This document shows, piece by piece, positions 33,477 to 40,626 of a DNA stretch of 64,000 nt. Position numbers and translations under genes: made by a program. This DNA is from Longimicrobium sp. (GTDB taxonomy: Bacteria; Gemmatimonadota; Gemmatimonadetes; Longimicrobiales; Longimicrobiaceae): positions 1 to 64,000 of the forward strand of contig NZ_DASVSF010000103.1 of NCBI RefSeq assembly GCF_036388275.1, in the 5' to 3' direction. Numbering within the stretch: the stretch's first letter is position 1; every line of letters starts with the position of its first letter. The notes below the pieces were generated by a model that saw only the letters and a program-made list of their open reading frames with translations, was not told the origin of the DNA and searched no databases.

Positions 33477-34055
33477 TCAGCTCAGGGCTTTGATCACCAG
33501 CTTGCTTACCGCCTTCAGCGTGTCGAACACGCCGATCCCCCGCACGCCCACCGCCTCGAACGTGGGCACGTTGCTGGGGTTCAGCTCGCGCTGCAGCTCC
33601 TCGAGCGAGGAGATGTTGGGCAGGTCGCGCTTGTTGTACTGGATGACGAACGGGATCTCGCGAAGGTCCAGCCCGTACTCCGTCAGGTTATCGTACAGGT
33701 TGTGCATGGACTCGATGTTCGCGTCCAGCCGCTCCACCTGGCTGTCGGCCACGAACACCACCCCGTCCACCCCCTTCAAGATCAGCTTCCGCGACGCGTT
33801 GTAGTACACCTGTCCGGGAACCGTGTACAGGTGAAAGCGCGTCTTGAACCCGCGGATGGAACCCAGGTCCACCGGCAGGAAGTCGAAGAAGAGCGTTCGT
33901 TCCGTTTCCGTCGCCAGCGAGATCAGCTTGCCGCGGGTGTTGGGCGCCACCTTCTCGAAGATGTACTCGAGGTTGGTGGTCTTGCCGCACAGGCCCGGGC
34001 CGTAGTACACGATCTTGCAGTTGATCTCGCGCGAGGCGTAGTTGATCATCGACAT
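33477..34055 (-). CDS. mglA: MglA-like small GTPase
   Basis: A 192-residue Ras-like bacterial GTPase. P-loop GPGLCGKTTNL (MglA-type, with Gly-Leu-Cys before GKTT), FFDFLPVDLGSIRGFKTRFH, switch VPGQVYYNASRK and base motif QYNKRDLP. MglA sets polarity in Myxococcus; relatives in non-motile bacteria work with roadblock GAPs in unknown processes. The roadblock gene lies 13 bases upstream and a HEAT-like membrane protein before that, giving a three-gene unit. Confidence 0.93.
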   Translation of the reverse strand: MSMINYASREINCKIVYYGPGLCGKTTNLEYIFEKVAPNTRGKLISLATETERTLFFDFLPVDLGSIRGFKTRFHLYTVPGQVYYNASRKLILKGVDGVVFVADSQVERLDANIESMHNLYDNLTEYGLDLREIPFVIQYNKRDLPNISSLEELQRELNPSNVPTFEAVGVRGIGVFDTLKAVSKLVIKALS

Positions 34056-34068
34056 GGACGTGGCCCTT

Positions 34069-34572
34069 TCAGAGATCGCCGAAAAGGCGGTCGATCTCGT
34101 CCTCCGCCTCGTCCATGAAGCCGGCCTCCACGCGCAGCCCCTGGGGGGCTGCGGCGGACCGTGAGAACATCTCGCTGAACACCTCGGAAAGCTCGCGCAC
34201 TACCGCCTTCACCTTGATCCGGATCATCCCCAGGGTGGTCCGGTTGTCGAACAGGACCACCAGGATCACTCGCCGCACCACGTCGGCAAGGTACATCGAT
34301 TCCTTCTCGCCCTGGTGAAAGAGCGAGGAAAACTCCGTTTCGCCGATCATCGACGCCAGCTGGTCGTTGGCCGAAAAGTCGGCCGCGGCCAGCGACGCGA
34401 ACGCCACCGAGTCGAACTCGGGCTTTTCACCCGCGGTGGTCACCAGCTGCCCCGTGCGGTCCACCAGCAGCGCGCAGCGGGCGCCCGCGTCGTACAGGAA
34501 GTCCTGCAGGATGCGGTCGATGCGCTGGACGTCGCGCTCCTCGAAGCTCCAGCTGCTCGCGCCGCCGGCCAT
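34069..34572 (-). CDS. mglB: Roadblock/LC7 protein, MglB-like GAP
   Basis: A 167-residue protein: DVQRIDRILQDFLYDAGARC, VDRTGQLVTTAG and a central strand VILVVLFDNRTTLGMIRIKV match the roadblock/LC7 fold of MglB, the GTPase-activating partner of MglA. It ends with an acidic tail (GFMDEAEDEIDRLFGDL) that could dock to a partner. The ATG overlaps the stop of the upstream HEAT-like gene (TGATG). An upstream open extension in the same frame is Ala/Gly/Arg-rich and is the shadow of that gene. Confidence 0.88.
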   Translation of the reverse strand: MAGGASSWSFEERDVQRIDRILQDFLYDAGARCALLVDRTGQLVTTAGEKPEFDSVAFASLAAADFSANDQLASMIGETEFSSLFHQGEKESMYLADVVRRVILVVLFDNRTTLGMIRIKVKAVVRELSEVFSEMFSRSAAAPQGLRVEAGFMDEAEDEIDRLFGDL

Positions 34573-34883
34573 CAGGCCACCTCGGCGGGGTGCCGGGCCG
34601 CCACGCCGGCTTCCACCCGCGCCAGCACCCCCTGCGCCCGCTTGCGCAGCAGCGGGCGCTGCTCCCACGCCAAAAAGTCGCGCAGCAGCAGCACCGTGTC
34701 GACCGACGCCGGAACGCCGCCCAGGTACTCCAGCGCGGCCAGCCGGCGCAGCGGGTGCGGGCTGAACAGGTCGCGGCGGCTGCGGCTGATTTGGTCCCGC
34801 AGCAGCAGCGCGCCCAGCCCCGCCGCGGCGGCGATGGCCAGCAGGGCGAAGGCGGCGGTGCGGACGATTCGATTGCTTTCCAT
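34572..34883 (-). CDS. Small membrane protein with HEAT-like helices
   Basis: About 103 residues: an N-terminal membrane helix (FALLAIAAAAGLGALLL) and a helical part with LFSPHPLRRLAALEYLG and VDTVLLLRDFLAWEQRPLLRKRAQ that reads as HEAT-type repeats. It is the first gene of the roadblock-MglA unit and overlaps the roadblock start by one base. It may anchor the pair to the membrane; this is inference. GTG 34886 and ATG 34883 are adjacent possible starts. Confidence 0.65.
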   Translation of the reverse strand: MESNRIVRTAAFALLAIAAAAGLGALLLRDQISRSRRDLFSPHPLRRLAALEYLGGVPASVDTVLLLRDFLAWEQRPLLRKRAQGVLARVEAGVAARHPAEVA

Positions 34884-34948
34884 CACCCGGAGGCGGTGGG
34901 GATCTGCGATGGGGGTGAACGCGGCATCAAAGTAACGGGCAAGGCCCG

Positions 34949-34981
34949 AAAAAACAAAAGGCCGCGGTTTGCTCCGCGGCC
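34949..34981 (-). terminator. Rho-independent terminator after recR
   Basis: An 8-bp perfect GC stem (34960-34967 with 34974-34981, six-base loop) followed on the minus strand by TTTTGTTTTTT. It lies 29 bases past the recR stop and ends the ybaB-recR transcript. Confidence 0.92.
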
Positions 34982-35009
34982 AATGGGCAATTCCCGGGCT
35001 AGACGCGCG

Positions 35010-35597
35010 CTACAGCTCCCGCCGCCCCGCCAGCGCCTCGGCGATCGTCACCCCGTCGGCGTACTCCAGGTCGCCCCCCACGGGCAGCCCGCGCGCGATG
35101 CGCGTGACGCGGAGTCCCAGCGGGGCCAGCAGCCGGGCCAGGTACAGCGCCGTGGCCTCGCCCTCCACGCTGGGGTTGGTGGCCAGCACCACCTCGCGCA
35201 CTTCGCCGGCCCCCGCACGCTGCACCAGCGGCGCCACGTTCAATTCCGACGGCCCGATGCCGTCCAGCGGCGACAGGCGGCCGCCCAGCACGTGGTACAA
35301 GCCCCGGTACTCGCCGGTGCGCTCGATGGCCATGATGTCCGACGCTTCCTCGACCACGCACAGCGTCGCCACGTCGCGGCGCGAGCTCAGGCAGATGCCG
35401 CAGGGGCTGGCGTCCGACAGGTTGCCGCATCGCTCGCAGGGGCGAACCTTGTCGCGCACGTCGACGATGCTGCGCGCGAGCCGCCGCGCGTCTTCCTCCG
35501 GCGCCTTCAGCAGGTGGAACGCCAGGCGGAGCGCCGTCTTCCTTCCGATCCCCGGCAGGCGCGAGAACTCGCCCACCAGCTCGTCGATGGCCGACAA
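35010..35597 (-). CDS. recR: Recombination protein RecR
   Basis: A 195-residue protein with helix-hairpin-helix FSRLPGIGRKTALRLAFHLL, zinc finger CERCGNLSDASPCGIC and Toprim domain CVVEEASDIMAIE..GRLSPLDGIGP. RecR with RecO loads RecA at gaps. The start is a TTG seven bases after ybaB, the classic dnaX-ybaB-recR order. Confidence 0.96.
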   Translation of the reverse strand: MSAIDELVGEFSRLPGIGRKTALRLAFHLLKAPEEDARRLARSIVDVRDKVRPCERCGNLSDASPCGICLSSRRDVATLCVVEEASDIMAIERTGEYRGLYHVLGGRLSPLDGIGPSELNVAPLVQRAGAGEVREVVLATNPSVEGEATALYLARLLAPLGLRVTRIARGLPVGGDLEYADGVTIAEALAGRREL

Positions 35598-35604
35598 GCG
35601 AGGC

Positions 35605-35925
35605 TCAGAGCCCCGGGACGGGGAAGGGAAGCTGGAAGCTGCCCGCCGCCTTGCGCATCTCCTCCTCGTACAGCGCGTTGGCCCGGTTCTGCGCCTCGTT
35701 CACGGCGGCCAGCACCAGGTCTTCCAGCATCTCCACGTCGTCGGGCTGCACGACGGACGGGTCGATCTTGATGGTGCGCAGCTTTCCCTTTCCATCGGCG
35801 GTGACGGTCACCATGCCGCCGCCGCTGGAGCAGGTGACGGTCTTCGACGACAGCTCGGTCTGGAGCTGCGACATGCGGGCCTGCACCTGCTGGCCCATCT
35901 GGAGGATCTGCTGAAGGTTGTTCAT
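35605..35925 (-). CDS. ybaB: YbaB/EbfC nucleoid-associated protein
   Basis: A 106-residue dimeric DNA-binding protein: LQQILQMGQQVQARMSQLQ coiled start, VTVTADGKGKLRTIKIDPSV strand pair, then a helix (LEDLVLAAVNEAQNRA). Lies between dnaX and recR as in most bacteria; 92 bases separate it from dnaX. Confidence 0.95.
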   Translation of the reverse strand: MNNLQQILQMGQQVQARMSQLQTELSSKTVTCSSGGGMVTVTADGKGKLRTIKIDPSVVQPDDVEMLEDLVLAAVNEAQNRANALYEEEMRKAAGSFQLPFPVPGL

Positions 35926-36017
35926 CTATCCGTACGGTCAGATTCGGACACCCAGTGAACTGCGCCTGCGTCCAAGACGGCGCAAGATCCGGCCCGTGAA
36001 CAGGGCAGATCCCGCGC

Positions 36018-38075
36018 TCAGTCCAGGAGTTCCAGGTCCCATGCTTGTACCGCAGCCGCCAGGACCGGTTCCCCTTCCGTCAGCCGCTGCAGCCGGTCGC
36101 GACGGGCGCTTTCGGCGGTGATGCGGTTGCCGCCCGCCTGCTGCGCCGGCGCCTCGCCCACGCCGAACGAAACGGTCACCGGCCCGCCCAGGCGGCGCGC
36201 CAGCGCGTCTTCCAACGCGCGTTTGGCGACGGGGGTGGACAGCTGCTCGACGACGGGCGCGTTGGGGGGCAGGTCCACGCGAAGGGCGCGGGGGCCGGTG
36301 AGCACCAGCTTGGCGGGCTTCAGGAACAGGCTGGCGCCCCGGGGAACGCCGTCGCCGTCCTGCAGCAGCGAGGCCCACGCCCGCCGCACCCGCGCGCCAT
36401 CCAGATCACCCGCATCGCCGTCCGCGGCGGGCGCGCGCTCGTCGGGCGGGGGAGGGGGCGCGAAGTCGCGCGGCGCATACGGCTCGCGCGAGCGGGGTGC
36501 GTCGACTATGACGTCGTCCGGCTCCGGCGGCGGGGGCGCGTCGTCGAACGACGGCGGGCCGAAGTCCGCGGGCGGCTCGGGCGCGCGGAACGACTCCGGC
36601 CGCGGGACCATTGCGGGCGGCGCCTCGATCTTCCGCACCGGCGCGTCGACGATCGGCGCAGGCGTCGGGGGAGGAGCGGCCGGGGCCGCCGTTTCGGCTC
36701 GCGGCGGCACCACCAGCTGCTGCGCCGGATCGGGTGCCGCAACCACGGCCGCCGCGACGACGGGCGAAACTGGTTCGGCCGGGGCTACGGGCGTCGGCTC
36801 CCGGGGGGCCGACGTAGCGGCGGGCGGGGAAGGGGAAGCGGACGGCTCGGTCAGGCGGCCGGCGGGCGATTCAGACGCCGGCCGGCCGCCCCCGGAGTTT
36901 CCCCGGGATTGCCCGTCCCCGCGCCCGCCGCCGCCCAGTGCGGCGAGCACGTCTTCGAGGCTTACCGTGCTTTCCAGGTAGGCGAAGCGCAGGAGCAGGA
37001 GCTCGATGAGGATGCGCTGCTCGCCGCTCTTGCGGAAGCGGCCGTCCGCGTCGAGCTCCGCCACCTGTGCCAGCATGCGCAGCAGGTCGCCGGGCGCGAA
37101 GCGCGACGCACACTCGCGCAGGGCGGGGTGCAGGTGCGCCGGCACGCCCTCGGGGTCGCCGCCGTCCAGCCGGGCGATCAGCAGCGAGCGAAGGAAGTCC
37201 GCCAGGCCGCGATAGAACTCCGACAGGTCGTACCCCTGCTCCAGCAGACGGCCGACGAAGCGGAACACGTCCGCCGGCCGCCGGTCGGCGATGATGGCGA
37301 ACAGTTCCAGGAACACCTCGGAGCCCACCAGGCCCAGGATGCGCCGCACGTCATCCGCCGTGGGCGCGCCCTCGGTGAAGGAGAGCACCTGGTCCAGCAG
37401 CGACAGCCCGTCGCGCATTCCCCCGTCCGCCTTCTGCGCGATGGGCACCAGCACCTCGTCGCCGACGGTGATGCCTTCGTGCCCCAGCACGGTGCGCAGC
37501 CGGGCGACCAGGTCGGGGGTGGAGATGCGATGGAAGTCGAAGCGCTGGCAGCGCGAAAGGATGGGCGCCGCGAGCTGCTGGATCTTCTGCGGCTCGGTGG
37601 TCGCGAAGACGAAGATCACCCGGGCGGGCGGCTCCTCCAGGATCTTCAGGAGGGCGTTCCATGCCTCGCGGGTGAGCATGTGCGCCTCGTCGATGATGTA
37701 GACCTTGAAGCGGTCTTCTTCCGACGGGGCGTACATGGCCCGCTCGCGCAGCTCGCGTGCGTCGTCGACGCTGCGGTTGGAGGCGGCGTCGATCTCCACC
37801 ACGTCCAGCGAGGTGCGCCCGGCCCAGATGCGCTCGCAGCTGTCGCAGACGCCGCAGGGCTCGCCCTCGGCCGTGCGGTCGGGGCAGTTGAGCGCCATGG
37901 CCAGCACGCGCGCCAGCGTGGTCTTGCCCACGCCGCGAGGGCCGCAGAACAGGTAGGCGTGCGCCACGCGGTCGCGCTGCACGGCCGAGCGAAGCGTCTC
38001 GGAAACGTGCTCCTGCGTCGCCACTTCGCTGAACTGGCGCGGGCGGTATCGGCGTGCGAGTGCGGTGCGGGACAC
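36018..38075 (-). CDS. dnaX: DNA polymerase III subunit gamma/tau
   Basis: A 685-residue clamp-loader ATPase. Walker A GPRGVGKTTLAR, zinc site CGVCDSCERIW (with an earlier Cys in NCPD), Walker B IIDEAHML and sensor FATTEPQKI. Domains I-III span ~1-360; a long Pro/Ala-rich linker (~380-590) follows, and a C-terminal tau-like domain ends the chain. No programmed-frameshift A-run was looked for beyond noting none is obvious. The GTG at 38075 begins the conserved SRTALARRYRPRQF; the frame extends upstream without similarity. Confidence 0.95.
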   Translation of the reverse strand: MSRTALARRYRPRQFSEVATQEHVSETLRSAVQRDRVAHAYLFCGPRGVGKTTLARVLAMALNCPDRTAEGEPCGVCDSCERIWAGRTSLDVVEIDAASNRSVDDARELRERAMYAPSEEDRFKVYIIDEAHMLTREAWNALLKILEEPPARVIFVFATTEPQKIQQLAAPILSRCQRFDFHRISTPDLVARLRTVLGHEGITVGDEVLVPIAQKADGGMRDGLSLLDQVLSFTEGAPTADDVRRILGLVGSEVFLELFAIIADRRPADVFRFVGRLLEQGYDLSEFYRGLADFLRSLLIARLDGGDPEGVPAHLHPALRECASRFAPGDLLRMLAQVAELDADGRFRKSGEQRILIELLLLRFAYLESTVSLEDVLAALGGGGRGDGQSRGNSGGGRPASESPAGRLTEPSASPSPPAATSAPREPTPVAPAEPVSPVVAAAVVAAPDPAQQLVVPPRAETAAPAAPPPTPAPIVDAPVRKIEAPPAMVPRPESFRAPEPPADFGPPSFDDAPPPPEPDDVIVDAPRSREPYAPRDFAPPPPPDERAPAADGDAGDLDGARVRRAWASLLQDGDGVPRGASLFLKPAKLVLTGPRALRVDLPPNAPVVEQLSTPVAKRALEDALARRLGGPVTVSFGVGEAPAQQAGGNRITAESARRDRLQRLTEGEPVLAAAVQAWDLELLD

Positions 38076-38210
38076 GGAACTGCCGGGGAACGCGGGGGAT
38101 CGGCTGCGACGACGACGAATATAGCCGCGCGCCCCCCTCGCCTCAACGGTAGTGACGCTGTGAAGCGGAACGTGGCGGCTCGCGTCTGGGGACGCCGCGA
38201 CCGCCACCGA

Positions 38211-38660
38211 TCAGGTCGCGGCCGGCTCCTTTGCGGGCCGCTTCTTCCGCGGCCGGCCGCCCTTGCGTCCGTTCGCCCGCGCCGCCGCGGCCTTCCGCTC
38301 GCTCGTGGAGGATCCGCCTCTGCTGGCGAAGGACTTCAAGAGTGCGTCGCCCAGGATTCGCGCGAGAATCCCCGACACTTCGATCCCTACGTCGAGATCA
38401 TCCCAGTAGATGCCATCGCCGGAAGCCGTTGTGTAGACCTTGGCGAGTTCGTCGGGACTTTCGCTGGCGAGTTCTGGGAAGAGATCAGGCGGAAAGGCGA
38501 ACGCACTCCCGAGCTTCAACTCCACGACAATCCGCCCGCTCGCGGCATCGTAGGCCACGGACTTCGCCCGGGGCTCCGTCAGATCGGCGATGCGCTCCGC
38601 GTCGTCCGCCGCCGGAAGTTGGGCCAGAATCTCGGCTTCAGTCAGTCTCGGAAAGTCCAT
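38211..38660 (-). CDS. DUF2442 protein with AT-hook-like tail
   Basis: A 149-residue protein with the DUF2442 pattern AKSVAYDAASGRIVVELKLG, FPPDLFPELASESPDELAKV and DGIYWDDLDVGIEV. The last ~25 residues (ARANGRKGGRPRKKRPAK) look like an AT-hook that binds the DNA minor groove. DUF2442 genes are often paired with DUF4160 genes, as here; the unit is thought by some to be toxin-antitoxin-like but is not proven. It overlaps the DUF4160 gene by 23 bases. Confidence 0.85.
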   Translation of the reverse strand: MDFPRLTEAEILAQLPAADDAERIADLTEPRAKSVAYDAASGRIVVELKLGSAFAFPPDLFPELASESPDELAKVYTTASGDGIYWDDLDVGIEVSGILARILGDALLKSFASRGGSSTSERKAAAARANGRKGGRPRKKRPAKEPAAT

Positions 38661-38895
38661 GAATCCTTCTCCATGCGCTCATGAGTTCCTCCGCATACAC
38701 CTCTACCAGGGCGACAGCGGCGACAGCGTCGCGGTCGGTCATTGCACGCCGGCTGAGCACGCCCGCCGGGGCCCCCGCCGTTGGCAGGAGAATCTTCGCT
38801 CTCGCGCCCCGGCGGTAGACGTGCACGTGTGGACGGCCGTGGTCATCGGTGTGAATCCAGATGCGCCAGCTCCCTTCGCGGATGATGACGGGCAT
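38638..38895 (-). CDS. DUF4160 protein
   Basis: An 85-residue protein with the family core: IWIHTDDHGRPHVHVYRRG, a basic strand (ARAKILLPT) and a C-terminal helix ending VEVYAEELMSAWRRIHG (the usual N..L...W pattern as EELMSAW). Function unknown. It overlaps its DUF2442 partner. A promoter-like TATACT ends only one base before this ATG, so from that promoter the start codon would not be in the message; either another promoter is used or the real start lies within the frame. Confidence 0.82.
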   Translation of the reverse strand: MPVIIREGSWRIWIHTDDHGRPHVHVYRRGARAKILLPTAGAPAGVLSRRAMTDRDAVAAVALVEVYAEELMSAWRRIHGLSETD

Positions 38896-38896
38896 G

Positions 38897-38926
38897 AGTA
38901 TACCTATCGGCTTGGGTTTTGGTCAA
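38897..38926 (-). promoter_or_regulatory. Promoter-like site before the DUF4160 gene, matching the one at 6701
   Basis: On the minus strand TTGACC (38926-38921), 18 bases, TATACT (38902-38897). The spacer ends in CCGATAGG, the same eight bases that lie before the TATACT at 6701-6706. The second inverted arm seen there is missing here. Confidence 0.6.
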
Positions 38927-38969
38927 GGCAGAGGAGCCCGGCCCGAGCGCGCGTGAGGCGCCGCGCGGC

Positions 38970-39377
38970 TCAGTACATCCGCCACGCATCCTCCACGTGC
39001 TCGATCACGGGCTGGCCGCCGGCCGGGAGCAGGATGGCGACGGCGTCGAAGCGGTACACGTCGCGGGGCCGGCCGAACTCCTTGATCCACGCGGCCGCGA
39101 CGGTCTGGATTTCTTTGCGTTTTTTTCGGGTGATGGCTTCCAGCGGGTGCCCGTAACCCATTCCCCCACGCGTTTTTACCTCCACAAACGCGACGACCTC
39201 GCCGCGGCGTGCGACGAGGTCTATCTCTCGGTGTCCTAATCTGTAATTGCGGTGGAGTATCACCCACCCCCGGTCCGCCAGGTGGCGGGCCGCCAGCTGT
39301 TCCCCCCGGTCGCCCAGCGTCTTGTTGCCGCCGGGCGGGCGTGGGGGGCGGCCGTTACCCGGCGGCCCCGGCACCAT
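38970..39377 (-). CDS. yraN: YraN/UPF0102 family putative endonuclease
   Basis: A 135-residue protein with the PD-(D/E)xK-like core of the family: GDRGEQLAARHLADRGWVIL, NYRLGHREIDLVARRGEVVAFVEVKTR and FGRPRDVYRFDAVAIL. The function is not established; it is related to Holliday-junction resolvase folds. The first ~18 residues are Pro/Gly-rich and overlap the 3' end of the DAHP synthase gene by 23 bases. Confidence 0.92.
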   Translation of the reverse strand: MVPGPPGNGRPPRPPGGNKTLGDRGEQLAARHLADRGWVILHRNYRLGHREIDLVARRGEVVAFVEVKTRGGMGYGHPLEAITRKKRKEIQTVAAAWIKEFGRPRDVYRFDAVAILLPAGGQPVIEHVEDAWRMY

Positions 39378-40413
39378 GCGTGGCAGCCAACGGCGGCACC
39401 ATCCGCGTGCCGATGGCCGTGGCGATCACGGCGATCTGTTCCATCAACTCACCGAACTGGTCGGGATACAGCGACTGCGCGCCGTCGCTCATGGCGCGCT
39501 CCGGGTCCGGGTGCACCTCGATCATCAGCCCGTCGGCACCGGCGGCGACGGCGGCGCGCGCCATGGGGATCACCTTGGCGCGGAGCCCGGTGCCGTGGCT
39601 GGGGTCGGCGATGATGGGCAGGTGCGAAAGCGACTTGACCACCGGGATGGCCGTCAGGTCCAGCAGGTTGCGGGTGTGGGTGTCGAAGCTGCGCACCCCC
39701 CGCTCGCACAGGATGACGTTGGGGTTGCCCTCGGCCAGGATGTACTCGGCCGAAAGCAGCAGGTCCTTCACCGTGGCCGCCATCCCGCGCTTCAGCAGCA
39801 CCGGCTTGCCCGCCCGCCCGGCGCGGCGCAGCAGCGAAAAGTTCTGCATGTTGCGCGCGCCGATCTGTACGATGTCGGCGTACTGGGCCACCAGGTCCAG
39901 GCTCTCGGAGTCGATGGCCTCGGTGACGATGGCCATCCCCGTTTCTTCGCGGGCACGGGCCAGCAGCTTCAGGCCCTCCTCGGCCATCCCCTGGAACGAG
40001 TAGGGCGAGGTGCGGGGCTTGAAGGCGCCGCCGCGAAGGATGGTGGCGCCCTGCTCGCGCAGCCGGTGCGCGATGCCGATGATCTGCGCCTCGCCCTCTA
40101 CCGAGCAGGGACCCGCCATCACCGACACCTCACCCGCGCCGATGCGCGTGCCGTTGCCAAGCGTGACCACGGTGGGGTCGTCCCTCCACTCGCGCGACAC
40201 CTGCTTGTACGGCTGAGAGACGTGGATGATCTCCAGCACGCCGCTCTGTGCCTCGAGCCGGTCGGCGTTCACCTTGCCGTCGTTGCCCACCAGACCGATG
40301 GCGGTGCGCTGCTTTCCAGGCATGGGACGGGCCTCATAGCCCATCTCGCGTATCGTGGCGACAACGGTGTCGATGTCCTGCTTCGTCGCGTCGTGCCTCA
40401 TGACGACCAGCAT
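39355..40413 (-). CDS. aroF: 3-deoxy-7-phosphoheptulonate (DAHP) synthase, type I-beta
   Basis: A 352-residue enzyme joining PEP and erythrose-4-phosphate, the entry to aromatic amino acids. An N-terminal ~70-residue ferredoxin-like regulatory domain (TVVATIREMGYEARPMPG) precedes the barrel: VMAGPCSVEGEAQI, LRGGAFKPRTSPYSFQG, VQIGARNMQNFSLL, KPVLLKRGMAATV, IIADPSHGTGLR and MIEVHPDPERAMSDGAQSL. Metal and PEP residues are intact. This domain order is that of the I-beta group (Thermotoga-like) where the N-terminal domain gives tyrosine feedback. About 213 bases separate it from smc, with no clear promoter recognised. Confidence 0.95.
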   Translation of the reverse strand: MLVVMRHDATKQDIDTVVATIREMGYEARPMPGKQRTAIGLVGNDGKVNADRLEAQSGVLEIIHVSQPYKQVSREWRDDPTVVTLGNGTRIGAGEVSVMAGPCSVEGEAQIIGIAHRLREQGATILRGGAFKPRTSPYSFQGMAEEGLKLLARAREETGMAIVTEAIDSESLDLVAQYADIVQIGARNMQNFSLLRRAGRAGKPVLLKRGMAATVKDLLLSAEYILAEGNPNVILCERGVRSFDTHTRNLLDLTAIPVVKSLSHLPIIADPSHGTGLRAKVIPMARAAVAAGADGLMIEVHPDPERAMSDGAQSLYPDQFGELMEQIAVIATAIGTRMVPPLAATHGAGAAG

Positions 40414-40626
40414 GGTCCAGATCCAGACGGGGGAAAGAATTTGGGATGCTTGAATGTAACTCGGCCAGCGGTCCCGCGTCCATGGATTGGAGGCGCTGCA
40501 GGCTAAACTCGCCAGTAAACGTGTCTGAAAAGATGTGCCGATGCAACCCCGCGCCGCACGATGGCTACGTCGGGTGGAGCGTGCCTGGAGATCGCATCGT
40601 CCGTCGTGTGGCGGATAAGGTGCGCG

